Shown here: positions 38,403-46,210 of the stretch, piece after piece
Position numbering within the stretch: position 1 is the stretch's first letter
Layout of the letters: each line of letters starts with the position of its first letter
NCBI GenBank assembly: GCA_017307355.1
Contig: JAFKFG010000025.1
Span: 1-48,411 of the forward strand
Length of the DNA: 48,411 nt
Reading direction: 5' to 3'
Source: Alphaproteobacteria bacterium
GTDB taxonomy: Bacteria > Pseudomonadota > Alphaproteobacteria > Micropepsales > Micropepsaceae
Notes under the pieces: model-generated
Told to the model about the DNA's origin: nothing
Seen by the model: only the letters and a program-made list of their open reading frames with translations
Database searches by the model: none
Made by a program: the position numbers and the translations under genes

Positions 38403-38521
38403 CCGCTTGCCGCAAAGCTTTTATTTGTTTTGCTCGCCTCCGCTCGCGGGGCGCCAAGCCGTGACGCCGGATGAGCGGCTGGAAGGCAGCGTGGCTTCGA
38501 CCAAAGGCAGCCTGTAGCCGC
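38339..38521 (+). repeat. Duplicated 3' end of hisB (two ~68-bp copies, 115 bp apart)
   Basis: 38339-38406 (end of hisB) and 38454-38521 both encode [11 protein letters not shown] then SVASTKGSL and a TAG. They differ only at synonymous third positions (GCT/GCC, GTA/GTG, ACA/ACG, AGT/AGC). Homology ends four bases after the stop. The intervening sequence is unusually T-rich for the window. Confidence 0.9.
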
Positions 38522-38527
38522 CTTCGC

Positions 38528-39459
38528 TTACTTCAGGTCCAGCTTGACGATCCGCCAGGGCTGAAGCGGCTTGGTGGGCGTTTGCGTCTCGCCGAACGAT
38601 CCCCATTGGCTGACGCCCACCACATAAACGCCGCTGTTATCCGCCAGCACCAGCGATGGATCGGCAACCGCCGGATCGTCGGCGGCGATCACCTCTACCG
38701 AAAGCAATTGCGACCAATCCGGCGATACTGTCAGGCGCAAGATATGCGGCTCTTTGGTGCCATTCTGGCTGGCGAGAAAACGGCCGTCCGGCAAACGCGC
38801 CAGACCATCGATGCCTTTGACATTGATGCCATCGGGAATTTTCAACGGCGTGAAAGTTGCGGTGGCAAGATCGAGCCTGGTCGGGCCCAACGCATAATCC
38901 ACCACCAGCAGGGACTTTCCGTCGGCGCTGACCGCCATGCCTTGCGGCGATTTGAACAGCTTGGGCGCGCCCAGCCGCGTCAGTGCATGGGCGCCGGGCC
39001 GCAGCATATAGATCGCGCCGCCCAGGCCGTCCGAAACATAGACCTGCCGTCCGGCGCGATGGTGAGATCACCCAGCGCATGCCGGTCTTGGTCGGGAACC
39101 GGATAGGTGCCGATCCGCTTGCCGTAAAGATCGAAAGCGATGAGCGCCGAGGAACCGTCATGGCCCGCGCCTTGCGCCACCACCGCCGCGGTCACCCAAA
39201 GCGTTCCGCCCGCCACGGCGATGCCGAACGGCGAATAATCATCGGGCAGCCGCGCAAAATCGCGGACACGGCCGCTTCGGATTTCCACGATGCGCCGCGC
39301 CGCCACCCCGGCGACGAAGAAACGATCGCCGGCGCGGGCCACGCCTTCGGCGATGAATGGTTGCGCGGCACCGGAGAAGAAGGTGGTGCAAGGGCAGGGC
39401 GCGGCCGCCGCCTCGGATCCCATCCATGCCAGAAACAGGAAAGCGGCGATGGCCTTCAT
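38528..39459 (-). pseudogene. Secreted SMP-30/NHL-like beta-propeller protein, frameshifted
   Basis: The 5' part (39459 to about 39050) encodes a signal peptide (MKAIAAFLFLAWMGSEAAAA) and propeller blades up to DLTIAPDGR. The 3' part continues in another frame: VYVSDGLGGAIYMLRPG, LFKSPQGMAVSADGKSLLVVD, IDGLARLPDGRFLASQ. One missing base near 39045-39055 (GACGGCAGG where GACGGNCAGG would restore the frame) joins them into about 310 residues. A true frameshift mutation or a sequencing error fits equally well. The family suggests a sugar-lactonase-like propeller; function not assignable. Confidence 0.8.
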
Positions 39460-39554
39460 GGCGTCCCCTCCATGCAGGCCGGCATTCTATGCGGGGTCAG
39501 CCCGTCGCACCAACAGCGATTGATCTTGGCGGGGCGCGATGATCCACTCCCGTC

Positions 39555-40250
39555 ATGAGCGATCTTGCCCCACTCGCCGAAGACGCGCGGCGCGCCGAAC
39601 TGGAAGCCGCCCAAACAAAGGCGCTGCGCCTGTTCGATGCCATCGAGCGTGACGGACTGGTCCGCTCCGGCGTCAGCGAGCGGGAGATTCAGGATCAGAT
39701 CGGCGAACTGGCGGCGCGCGAATTCGGGGTCGAGAAACATTGGCACAAGCGGACCGTGCGCAGCGGCCCCAACAGCATCACCATCGCGGGCGATAACCCG
39801 CCGGACCGCACGATCGAAGCCGACGACATCGTCTATGTCGATCTTGGGCCGGTATTCGAAGCCTGGGAAGCGGATGTCGGCAAAAGCTATGTGCTGGGCG
39901 AGGATCCGCTAAAGCATAAGTTGGTGGCCGACCTGCCCCGCGTGTTTGCCGAGGTGCAGGCCCATTACCGCAAGGACCCCGGCATGACCGGCGCTGCGCT
40001 TTACGCCTTCGCGCAGGACGCCGCGGCCGCGGCGGGCTGGCGCTTCGGCGGCAAGATCGCGGGCCATCTGGTGAGCGAATTCGCCCATGCCCTGATCCCC
40101 GGCGACAAGGCGCTTTACCGCATCAGTCCCGAGAACCCCACCGCGATGAGCGATCCGGACGGCAAGGGCCGCGCCCGCCATTGGATTCTGGAGATTCATC
40201 TGGTGGCGCCGGATGGCAGCTTCGGCGGCTTTTACGAGAGGCTGTTGTGA
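39555..40250 (+). CDS. M24-family (creatinase/aminopeptidase fold) metallopeptidase
   Basis: 231 residues, the pita-bread fold without an N-terminal domain. Candidate metal ligands: Asp in VYVDLGPV, Asp in EADVGKSYV, His in GKIAGHLVSEF, Glu in HWILEIHLV and Glu in GGFYERLL. HWHKRTVRSGPNS is a likely substrate-side motif. Could be an Xaa-Pro or methionine-type aminopeptidase, or a non-peptidase relative. The stop overlaps the GTG start of mmcB (GTGA), so the three genes M24-mmcB-yjbR appear coupled. Confidence 0.82.
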   Translation: MSDLAPLAEDARRAELEAAQTKALRLFDAIERDGLVRSGVSEREIQDQIGELAAREFGVEKHWHKRTVRSGPNSITIAGDNPPDRTIEADDIVYVDLGPVFEAWEADVGKSYVLGEDPLKHKLVADLPRVFAEVQAHYRKDPGMTGAALYAFAQDAAAAAGWRFGGKIAGHLVSEFAHALIPGDKALYRISPENPTAMSDPDGKGRARHWILEIHLVAPDGSFGGFYERLL

Positions 40251-40723
40251 TTTCGACCTCCAGCGCGGCGGAAGTGGCGCGCGGTGTCTCGCGGCTTCTG
40301 ATCCAGGAAGGCTATTCACCGATCCTGGAATTCACTTTGCCCAATGGGCGGCGCCTGGACGTGGCCGCCATCGGTCCTTCCGGCGACATGCTGGGCGTGG
40401 AAATCAAGGTGGCGCTGGCGGATCTGCGCGGCGACAGCAAATGGCCGGAGTATCTGGACTATTGCGACCTCTTCTATTTCGCCATTCCGCCGGATTTCCC
40501 GCCCGAGCATGTGCCGTCCGAAACCGGATTGATTGTGGCCGACCGTTATGGCGGCGCCATCGTCAAGCCGGCCGAGGCGCAGAGCCTGCATGCCAGCCGC
40601 CGCAAAGCGGTGACCATTTCTTTCGCGAAAGTCGCCGCCGAGCGGCTATCCGCTATTCTCGACACAATCGCCCAAACATCGTCCCCGAACATGGTGATGC
40701 CGGATGCCACTCACGAGAGCTGA
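40247..40723 (+). CDS. mmcB: MmcB family DNA repair protein
   Basis: 158 residues from GTG 40247. The core shows a PD-(D/E)XK nuclease-like arrangement: Asp in RRLDVAAIGPSG, then E-x-K in MLGVEIKVALADLRGDSKWPEY, followed by YCDLFYFAIPPDFP. In Caulobacter the homologue contributes to mitomycin C resistance and is SOS-induced; I see no clear LexA box here because the gene is internal to an operon. Its 3' end overlaps the YjbR gene by 20 nt. Confidence 0.85.
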   Translation: MISTSSAAEVARGVSRLLIQEGYSPILEFTLPNGRRLDVAAIGPSGDMLGVEIKVALADLRGDSKWPEYLDYCDLFYFAIPPDFPPEHVPSETGLIVADRYGGAIVKPAEAQSLHASRRKAVTISFAKVAAERLSAILDTIAQTSSPNMVMPDATHES

Positions 40724-41087
40724 AGCCCGCAAGATCGCGCTGTCCGTCGAAGGCGCCAGCGAAGGCCCCTATTTCGGCAAGCCGGCCGTGTTCGTGGCGG
40801 AGAAATTCCTCACCCGCGTGCACACCAAGGAAGAGGCGATGGTGCTGGCGGTGGGCTCCATGGAAATGCGCGATGTGATGCTGGAGGCGGAGCCCAAGCT
40901 TTTTTACATCACCGACCATTACAAGAATTTCCCTTATCTGCTGGCGCGCCTGTCCAAGCTCGACAAGGCGACGTTGAAGGACCTGCTGGGCGCGCGTCTG
41001 CTGCAGATCGAGGCCAAGGCGAAGAAAAAGCGCGCGGCGAAGAAGCCGGTGGCGAAAAGGACAGCGAAGAAAAAGAAGAAGGCCTAG
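40704..41087 (+). CDS. MmcQ/YjbR family DNA-binding protein
   Basis: 127 residues. The YjbR fold (about 1-100) is marked by EGASEGPYFGKPAVFVAEKF and ITDHYKNFPYLLARL. A Lys/Ala-rich tail (about 105-127, ending KRTAKKKKKA) resembles histone H1-like DNA-binding tails. The domain is structurally a DNA-binding-like fold, but its role is not established. Position directly after mmcB suggests a link to DNA repair or chromatin. Confidence 0.85.
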   Translation: MPLTRAEARKIALSVEGASEGPYFGKPAVFVAEKFLTRVHTKEEAMVLAVGSMEMRDVMLEAEPKLFYITDHYKNFPYLLARLSKLDKATLKDLLGARLLQIEAKAKKKRAAKKPVAKRTAKKKKKA

Positions 41088-41108
41088 CGCGGCAATAGCA
41101 ACCAACAC

Positions 41109-41170
41109 TCACCATGGGCGGGCCTGCCCCGCCCATCCATGGATGGCCGGATCAAGTCCGGCCATGGTGA
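41109..41170. repeat. CCATGG/TCAAG two-hairpin repeat between yjbR and regA
   Basis: Outer TCACCATGG (41109-41117) / CCATGGTGA (41162-41170), 9 bp perfect. Inner hairpins are GGGCGGG / CCCGCCC and GGCCGGA-TCAAG-TCCGGCC. A central CATCCATGGATG palindrome allows alternative pairing. Located between convergent genes. A half-copy lies at 12513-12535. Confidence 0.8.
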
Positions 41171-41190
41171 ATGAGCTAGAATTGAAATTC

Positions 41191-41739
41191 CTAGCGCGGG
41201 CTGCGCTTGGCCAGGATGCGCTGCAAGGTGCGGCGATGCATGTTCAGCCGGCGCGCGGTTTCCGACACGTTGTGACCGCAGAGTTCATAAACCCGCTGGA
41301 TATGTTCCCAGCGCACCCGGTCGGCGGACATGGGATTTTCCGGGGGCTTGGGCTTGCCGCCCGGCGTCGCCAGCAAGGCCGCCAGAATATCGTCGGCATC
41401 GGCGGGCTTGGGCAGATAATCGACGGCGCCATATTTCACCGCCGCCACGGCGGTGGCGATATTGCCGAAACCGGTCAGCACGACCACGCGGCCATCGGGG
41501 CGCACGCTGTGCAACGTCTCGACCACATCCAGGCCGTTACCGTCTTCGAGCTTGAGGTCGACCACCGCATAAGCGGGCGGGGATTCCTTGGCGCGGGCGC
41601 GGCCTTCGGCCACCGATTCCGCAATCGCCACGGTGAAGCCGCGCGCTTCCATGGCACGCGCCAACCGCTCGCGCAGGGGACGGTCGTCCTCCACGATCAG
41701 GAGGGTCTTATCTTCGACGGGGCTCATGTCGGCATTCAT
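41191..41739 (-). CDS. regA: Redox response regulator RegA/ActR/PrrA
   Basis: 182 residues. Receiver domain with acidic pair EDD (17-19), phosphorylation site Asp61 (VVDLKLEDG) and Lys111 (LPKPAD). A short linker precedes the Fis-type helix-turn-helix NVSETARRLNMHRRTLQRILAKR at the C-terminus, the RegA/ActR/PrrA signature. ATG 41739 has AGGA 8 nt upstream. Global regulator of redox-responsive genes (respiration, CO2/N2 fixation where present). It lies downstream of regB on the same strand with a ~120-nt gap, unlike the Rhodobacter order. Confidence 0.95.
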   Translation of the reverse strand: MNADMSPVEDKTLLIVEDDRPLRERLARAMEARGFTVAIAESVAEGRARAKESPPAYAVVDLKLEDGNGLDVVETLHSVRPDGRVVVLTGFGNIATAVAAVKYGAVDYLPKPADADDILAALLATPGGKPKPPENPMSADRVRWEHIQRVYELCGHNVSETARRLNMHRRTLQRILAKRSPR

Positions 41740-41862
41740 CGTATTATTCCTGGTCGCGCGGCCGGACGGAAAACCGCTCGCCCGTTGCACGGGCTCGCAC
41801 TTTTCCTGGCCGACGCTCCGTGCGCGGGACATAGTACCGGGGGCCGGGCGCGTCAATCCGTC

Positions 41863-43248
41863 TCAATTTGCCTCACTTTGGATCGGTGGCTCCGGGCCGT
41901 CGATCACGCCCCGGGGCCAGACGATGGAGACGCGCGCGCCGCCGCCCGGGGGATTGCCCGCCTTCACCATGCCGCCGGTCTGTTCGAGCAGGACTTTGGC
42001 GATGAAAAAGCCCAACCCCATGCCTTCATGCTCGCCCAATGCCGGGTCGATATCGCTGTCGCCGGGGGCATGATGGCCCGGCCGGGAGGTGACATAGGGC
42101 TCGCCGATCCGCTCGAAAATCTCGGGCGCGAAGCCGGGGCCGTCATCCTCGATCACCACATGAAGGCTGGCCGCGTCCCAGGATGCCTGCATCCGCACTT
42201 CGCTTTTGGCGAAATCCGCCGCGTTCTCGATGATATTGCCCAGCCCGTGCAGCAATTCCGGCGCCCGCCAGACCTGCGGCACCGGGTTGTCGGCATCGCC
42301 ATGGGGGACCGCAACGGTGATGGCCACATCGTCACCGCGATGCGGGGCGGCGATGTCGTCCAGGAGTGCTCCCAAAGGCAGCCGCGCCGCCTGGCCCAGC
42401 ATCGCTTCTTCCGGATTGGCAAGGCGGGCGATGATGGCGCGGCATCGCTCCGCCTGGTCGCGCAGGAGCCGCACATCCTCGACTTCCGCCGAATTGGCGG
42501 GCAATGCCCGCTCCAATTCCCGCGCCACCACCGCGATGGTGCCGAGCGGCGTGCCCAGTTCATGCGCCGCCGCCGTGGCCAGCGCGCCCAATGACGCCAG
42601 GCGATGTTCGCGCGCCAGCGCCAGCTGGGTTGCAGCCAGGCCCGCCGACATGCGGGCGGATTCCGAAGCGATGCGCCAGGCATAGACGGACGTAAAGCCG
42701 ATGCCGATCACCAGCGCCGCCCAGATGCCGGCCTGATAGAGCTGCGGCAGCACCAGCATATCGCCGGCGGGCCAGGGCAGGGGCCGGTGAAAGATGCCGA
42801 TCAGGCTGACCGAGACGAAGGCGATGCCCGCCAGGACCAGCGTGTTGCCCAGATTGAGCGTGGCGGCCGCGATCACAACCGGCGCCACGAACATCAACGC
42901 GAAGGGATTGGTGATACCGCCGGTCAGGTACAGCAGCGCCGCCAGCTGCAGCACATCGAAGGCGAGATAATAGCTGGCTTCGCGGTTGGCCAGCCGATGG
43001 CTGGCGGGATAGCGCAGCGCCAGGACGATGTTCAGGACCGCGCTGATGGCGATGGCGATGGCGCAATAGCCCAAGGGCAGGCTGTAGCCGAAGGCGAAAT
43101 AGACCAGGAACAGCGCCGCCAATTGCCCGGAAATGGCCAGCCAGCGCAGATTGGACAGGGTGCGAAGCCGCACCCGGCCGCGTTCCGCGCCGGTCCGCGA
43201 TGCGACATAAAGCCTGGGCTTGACGGGTTTTGAGGACGCTTCGGACAC
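41863..43248 (-). CDS. regB: Redox sensor histidine kinase RegB/ActS/PrrB
   Basis: 461 residues, GTG start at 43248. Six predicted membrane helices (about 36-195) contain the quinone-binding heptad GGITNPF (110-116). H box ATAAAHELGTPLGTI has phospho-acceptor His229. The redox-active cysteine of RegB is conserved as Cys269 in LRDQAERCRAII. ATP-binding N and G boxes: NIIENAADFA, DDGPGF, GMGLGFFIAK. Senses ubiquinone pool and thiol redox state; partner is RegA just downstream. Divergent from the SCO gene, as regB-senC in Rhodobacter. Confidence 0.96.
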   Translation of the reverse strand: MSEASSKPVKPRLYVASRTGAERGRVRLRTLSNLRWLAISGQLAALFLVYFAFGYSLPLGYCAIAIAISAVLNIVLALRYPASHRLANREASYYLAFDVLQLAALLYLTGGITNPFALMFVAPVVIAAATLNLGNTLVLAGIAFVSVSLIGIFHRPLPWPAGDMLVLPQLYQAGIWAALVIGIGFTSVYAWRIASESARMSAGLAATQLALAREHRLASLGALATAAAHELGTPLGTIAVVARELERALPANSAEVEDVRLLRDQAERCRAIIARLANPEEAMLGQAARLPLGALLDDIAAPHRGDDVAITVAVPHGDADNPVPQVWRAPELLHGLGNIIENAADFAKSEVRMQASWDAASLHVVIEDDGPGFAPEIFERIGEPYVTSRPGHHAPGDSDIDPALGEHEGMGLGFFIAKVLLEQTGGMVKAGNPPGGGARVSIVWPRGVIDGPEPPIQSEAN

Positions 43249-43287
43249 CGGAACACTCTAAAATCTTTTCGATATCAAGCACAGGCC

Positions 43288-43389
43288 AATCTCCCCCGCG
43301 CGCGCAAAGCGCGCTGGTGGTGGGGTGAGGTCGGCGACCAAGCCGACCGAACGCCGTAGCAGCGCTTGCGATGCGAAGGGCAGAGGGGG
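43288..43389 (+). repeat. Multi-hairpin repeat copy G upstream of the SCO gene
   Basis: Arm 1 CTCCCCCGC ... GGTGGGGTGAG with GCGCGC-AAA-GCGCGC core. Arm 2 is GGTCGGC / GCCGACC (43329-43348). It ends GGCAGAGGGGG; the G-run 43385-43389 is 11 nt before the SCO ATG. It lies in the regB/SCO divergent promoter region. Confidence 0.8.
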
Positions 43390-43400
43390 TTAATAACGTC

Positions 43401-44000
43401 ATGCTGAAGACCAAGGAGATGTTGCTCGTCCTGGCGCTGCTGGCGGCAGCGGGCCTGGGTGGATTTCTCTGGCTCAAAGGCAATGACGTGCCTCAGCTGG
43501 GCCGCAATGTGATCACCGGCCAGATCGCCGTGGGCGGCCCCTATGCCCTCACCGACCAGGACGGCAAGCTCCGCGCCAGCACCGATTTCGGGGGCAAATA
43601 TCAGCTGATCTATTTCGGCTACACCTTCTGTCCCGATGTTTGCCCCACCACCCTGGCCTTGATGGCGGCGGCCCTGGACAAGCTGGGTGCGGACAAGGAT
43701 CGCATCGTGCCGGTCTTCATCACCATCGATCCGGAGCGCGACACGCCGGATGCGATCAAGAAATATGTGGCGGCGTTCGGCCCCCAATTTGTGGGCTTGA
43801 CCGGCACGCCGGATGAGATCGCGAAAGTGGAAAAGGAATTCCGCGTCTATGCCAAGAAAGGTCCGGTGGAAAACGGCACCTATGCCATGGACCATTCCAG
43901 CGTGATGTATCTGATGGGCCCGGACGGCAAGCTGGTGAGCTTTTACGACGAAGCCACCACGCCGGAAGACCTGGCGCAGAAACTGAAAGCGAAGCTCTAG
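43401..44000 (+). CDS. SCO1/SenC/PrrC family copper chaperone
   Basis: 199 residues. One N-terminal membrane anchor (about 5-26). Thioredoxin fold with copper-binding CPDVC (Cys77, Cys81) in [16 protein letters not shown] and distal His165 in MDHSSVMYL. Needed for CuA assembly of cytochrome oxidase or thiol-redox signalling; the homologue lies with regBA in Rhodobacter and affects RegB signalling. ATG 43401 preferred; the frame upstream is within repeat copy G, which supplies the GAGGGGG Shine-Dalgarno. Its 3' end overlaps folD's stop by 4 nt, convergently. Confidence 0.95.
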   Translation: MLKTKEMLLVLALLAAAGLGGFLWLKGNDVPQLGRNVITGQIAVGGPYALTDQDGKLRASTDFGGKYQLIYFGYTFCPDVCPTTLALMAAALDKLGADKDRIVPVFITIDPERDTPDAIKKYVAAFGPQFVGLTGTPDEIAKVEKEFRVYAKKGPVENGTYAMDHSSVMYLMGPDGKLVSFYDEATTPEDLAQKLKAKL

Positions 44001-44881
44001 AGCGTCGGCAGCGGCAGATTATTTTGCGCACACGCGGCGATCAGCGTGTTCTGCATCAAACAGACAATGGTCATGGCGCCGACGCCGCCCGGCACCGGGG
44101 TGATCGCGCCCGCGACGTCTTTTGCCGCGTTGTAATCGACATCGCCGACCAGCTTGGTCTTGCCGCCGCCGGCATCGACGCGGTTGATGCCCACATCGAT
44201 CACGGTGGCGCCGGGCTTGATCCAATCGGCTTTGACCAGTTCCGGCTTGCCGATGGCGGCGACCAGAATGTCGGCACGGCGCGCGACGGCGGGCAGGTCG
44301 CGGGTGCGCGAATGCGCCATGGTCACGGTGGCGTTGGCGGCCAGCAGCAGTTGCGCCGCGGGCTTTCCGAACAACAGCGAACGGCCGATCACCAGCACAT
44401 CCTTGCCCGCGATGTCGCCCACATATTCCTTCAGCAGAAGCATCACGCCCGCCGGCGTGCAGGACACCAGATGCGCGCGGCCCGACAACAACAGGCCCGC
44501 ATTGGTGGGGGTGAGGGCATCGACATCCTTGGCGGGATCGAGCGCATCCAGCACTGCGGCTTCGTCGAGATGCTTGGGCAAAGGCAGCTGCACCAGAATG
44601 CCATGCACCGATTTGTCGGCGGAGAGTTCGCGCACTTTCGCCAGCAAGGTCTCCTGGCTGGTGTCGGCGGGGAGCGCCACATGCACCGACTTGAAGCCCA
44701 GCGCTTCGGCGGTCTTGCCCTTGTTGCGGACATAGACTTCGGAGGCCGGATCGTTGCCCACCAGCACGGTGGCGAGCCCCGGCTGCAGGCCATGGGCGGA
44801 TTTCAGGCGGGCGGTTTCGGCGGCGATCTTCTCGCGCAGTTTGGCGGCGGACGCCTTGCCGTCGATAATCGTGGCGGTCAT
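43997..44881 (-). CDS. folD: Methylenetetrahydrofolate dehydrogenase/cyclohydrolase
   Basis: Bifunctional one-carbon enzyme, 294 residues. Motifs: [14 protein letters not shown] with the catalytic Lys, [20 protein letters not shown]-equivalent SCTPAGVM, the cofactor site [11 protein letters not shown] (commonly RSNIVGKP), HSRT, and [14 protein letters not shown]. Start ATG 44881 lies 4 nt beyond the yggT stop; cotranscribed with yggT. Confidence 0.97.
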   Translation of the reverse strand: MTATIIDGKASAAKLREKIAAETARLKSAHGLQPGLATVLVGNDPASEVYVRNKGKTAEALGFKSVHVALPADTSQETLLAKVRELSADKSVHGILVQLPLPKHLDEAAVLDALDPAKDVDALTPTNAGLLLSGRAHLVSCTPAGVMLLLKEYVGDIAGKDVLVIGRSLLFGKPAAQLLLAANATVTMAHSRTRDLPAVARRADILVAAIGKPELVKADWIKPGATVIDVGINRVDAGGGKTKLVGDVDYNAAKDVAGAITPVPGGVGAMTIVCLMQNTLIAACAQNNLPLPTL

Positions 44882-44885
44882 GAGG

Positions 44886-45176
44886 TCAGATACCGTATCG
44901 CGCGCTGATCCAGCCGATCGTGTATTGCAGCGTGATGATGATCACGAAGACGATGATGGGCGACAGGTCGAGGCCCCCCATCGGCGGCAGGAATTTGCGC
45001 ACCCGCCGGAACACCGGCTCGGTCAGGGCGCTGAGCATGTGCAGCAAGGAGCGCACGAAATTGTTGTAGGTGTTGATCACATTGAAAACGATCAGCCAGC
45101 TCACGATCACGGCGGCGATCACGATCCACTTGTAGATTTCCAGCAATTCGATGAGCAGGAAGAAGATCGGGTTCAT
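44886..45176 (-). CDS. YggT family membrane protein
   Basis: 96 residues from ATG 45176 ([18 protein letters not shown]). Two hydrophobic helices (about 2-32 and 70-90) flank [33 protein letters not shown] (motif portions [17 protein letters not shown] and DLSPIIVF), the YggT repeat signature. Integral membrane protein linked in various bacteria to osmotic tolerance or cell division; function here unknown. Coupled upstream of folD. Confidence 0.92.
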   Translation of the reverse strand: MNPIFFLLIELLEIYKWIVIAAVIVSWLIVFNVINTYNNFVRSLLHMLSALTEPVFRRVRKFLPPMGGLDLSPIIVFVIIITLQYTIGWISARYGI

Positions 45177-45320
45177 TCTGCTGTTGTAACGATCCCCGCC
45201 CTTGACCCGCAAGCCGGGTTTGCCGGGGAAAGCCTGAATTTTCCCGGCGCCTTGACGGGCACCTTGGGCCTTCCTACAACCCCCGTCCTTGCCAGCCGTT
45301 TGATGGGCAAGAACCGGTTC

Positions 45321-45396
45321 GGGGCTGTAGCTCAGTTGGGAGAGCGCCTCGTTCGCAATGAGGAGGCCAGCGGTTCGATTCCGCTCAGCTCCACCA
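45321..45396 (+). tRNA. tRNA-Ala (anticodon CGC)
   Basis: 76 nt including encoded CCA (45394-45396). Acceptor GGGGCTG / CAGCTCC contains the G3:U70 pair that identifies tRNA-Ala. D arm GCTC-AGTTGGGA-GAGC; anticodon arm CCTCG-TTCGCAA-TGAGG gives anticodon CGC; T arm AGCGG-TTCGATT-CCGCT. Reads GCG codons, frequent in this GC-rich genome. Confidence 0.98.
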
Positions 45397-45559
45397 TTTC
45401 TCTCGAAAAGGGAGAGATGCTCGAACCGACAATGCCCTAGCCCTCATACCGCTTTCGATCCCGGCCTGCGCCGGCGGTAATCCGCCGGCTTGGCGTTCGG
45501 GCGGCAAAAGGTCCCCCGGACCTTTTGCTTATCGCCCTCACTCCGCTCAGCTCCACCAT
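45380..45559 (+). repeat. 18-bp direct repeat of the tRNA-Ala 3' end (att-like pair)
   Basis: TCCGCTCAGCTCCACCAT occurs at 45380-45397 (T-arm, acceptor and CCA of tRNA-Ala) and again at 45542-45559, 162 bp apart. The segment between has no gene but two perfect hairpins (GCCGGCGG / CCGCCGGC at 45470-45489 and the one at 45504-45528). This is the geometry of tRNA-site integration with nearly all of the element gone. Confidence 0.85.
45504..45528 (+). terminator. Strong hairpin downstream of tRNA-Ala, possible terminator
   Basis: GCAAAAGGTCC (45504-45514), CCC, GGACCTTTTGC (45518-45528): 11-bp perfect stem. The 3' arm includes TTTT and is followed by TTATC, so termination is plausible in either direction but not certain. 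Confidence 0.45.
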
Positions 45560-45652
45560 CCCCTCAGGATGGCGTACCGAACCGATGAACTCAGCCTGTC
45601 ATAGGCGCTCCTGTTAAAATTCCGTTTACCAATCCGTGGCTTATGCTTGGCC

Positions 45653-46081
45653 ATGCGGTTTGGGCGTCTTCCCGTCTGGCTTTGTCTTCTGGTCCTTTTG
45701 CCGCTGGCGGCAGGAGCGGCGGAGGAAGGCGGCGACAAAAAATCATCGGAGCACAAGCTCACCCAGTCGGTGAGCTATCTGGCGCTCGATCCGATCTACA
45801 CCACCATCGTGGACGACAATCGCGCCCAGGGCATGCTGATGGTGGGCGTGGGGCTGGATGTGCCCGACGAGGCTTTGAGAGACGTCGCCACCCGTTCGAT
45901 GCCGGTGTTGCGCGATGCCTATGTCCGCAACCTGATGGCGTTCACCGCCACGGTGCGCACCGATGCCCAGCCGGACGTGGCCCAGCTGGCCAACCGCCTG
46001 CAGACCGTCACCGACCGCGCCCTGGGCAAGAAGGGCGCGAGGATTTTGCTGGCCCAGGTCGCCATCCGCGTCAATCGCTGA
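45653..46081 (+). CDS. Secreted FliL-like protein
   Basis: 142 residues. Signal peptide MRFGRLPVWLCLLVLLPLAAGAA is followed by a charged linker (EEGGDKKSSEHK). The mature part has YLALDPIYTTIVDDNRAQ, a MLMVGVGLDV strand, MPVLRDAYVRNLM and a final AQVAIRVNR, resembling the C-terminal domain of FliL, the flagellar stator-associated protein. No flagellar genes are nearby and the membrane anchor is replaced by a cleavable signal, so a flagellar role is doubtful. ATG 45653 preferred over TTG 45647. Confidence 0.6.
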   Translation: MRFGRLPVWLCLLVLLPLAAGAAEEGGDKKSSEHKLTQSVSYLALDPIYTTIVDDNRAQGMLMVGVGLDVPDEALRDVATRSMPVLRDAYVRNLMAFTATVRTDAQPDVAQLANRLQTVTDRALGKKGARILLAQVAIRVNR

Positions 46082-46210
46082 CCGCGTCGCCATCGGGTGC
46101 GCGGCGGAAAATTTATCCCAGGGAACTCACGGGTTTGCGCCGGCAGGCGGTTTGGGCGAACGGCAATTCGCGCTACACCCAGACGTCGCCGAATCGCGGA
46201 CTTCAAGGAG

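Noticed and set aside
39040..39060. Programmed ribosomal frameshift in the propeller gene
   Set aside because: No slippery heptamer at GACGGCAGGTC and no following pseudoknot seen; a one-base indel is simpler.
38471..39106. 211-codon plus-strand frame across the hisB remnant and propeller gene
   Set aside because: Shadow frame; the minus strand encodes the propeller protein and the start lies inside the hisB remnant in the wrong frame.
45397..45652. Second tRNA or small RNA gene between tRNA-Ala and the FliL-like gene
   Set aside because: Only the 3' 18 bp of the tRNA recurs; no D or anticodon arm. The hairpins present give no family match.
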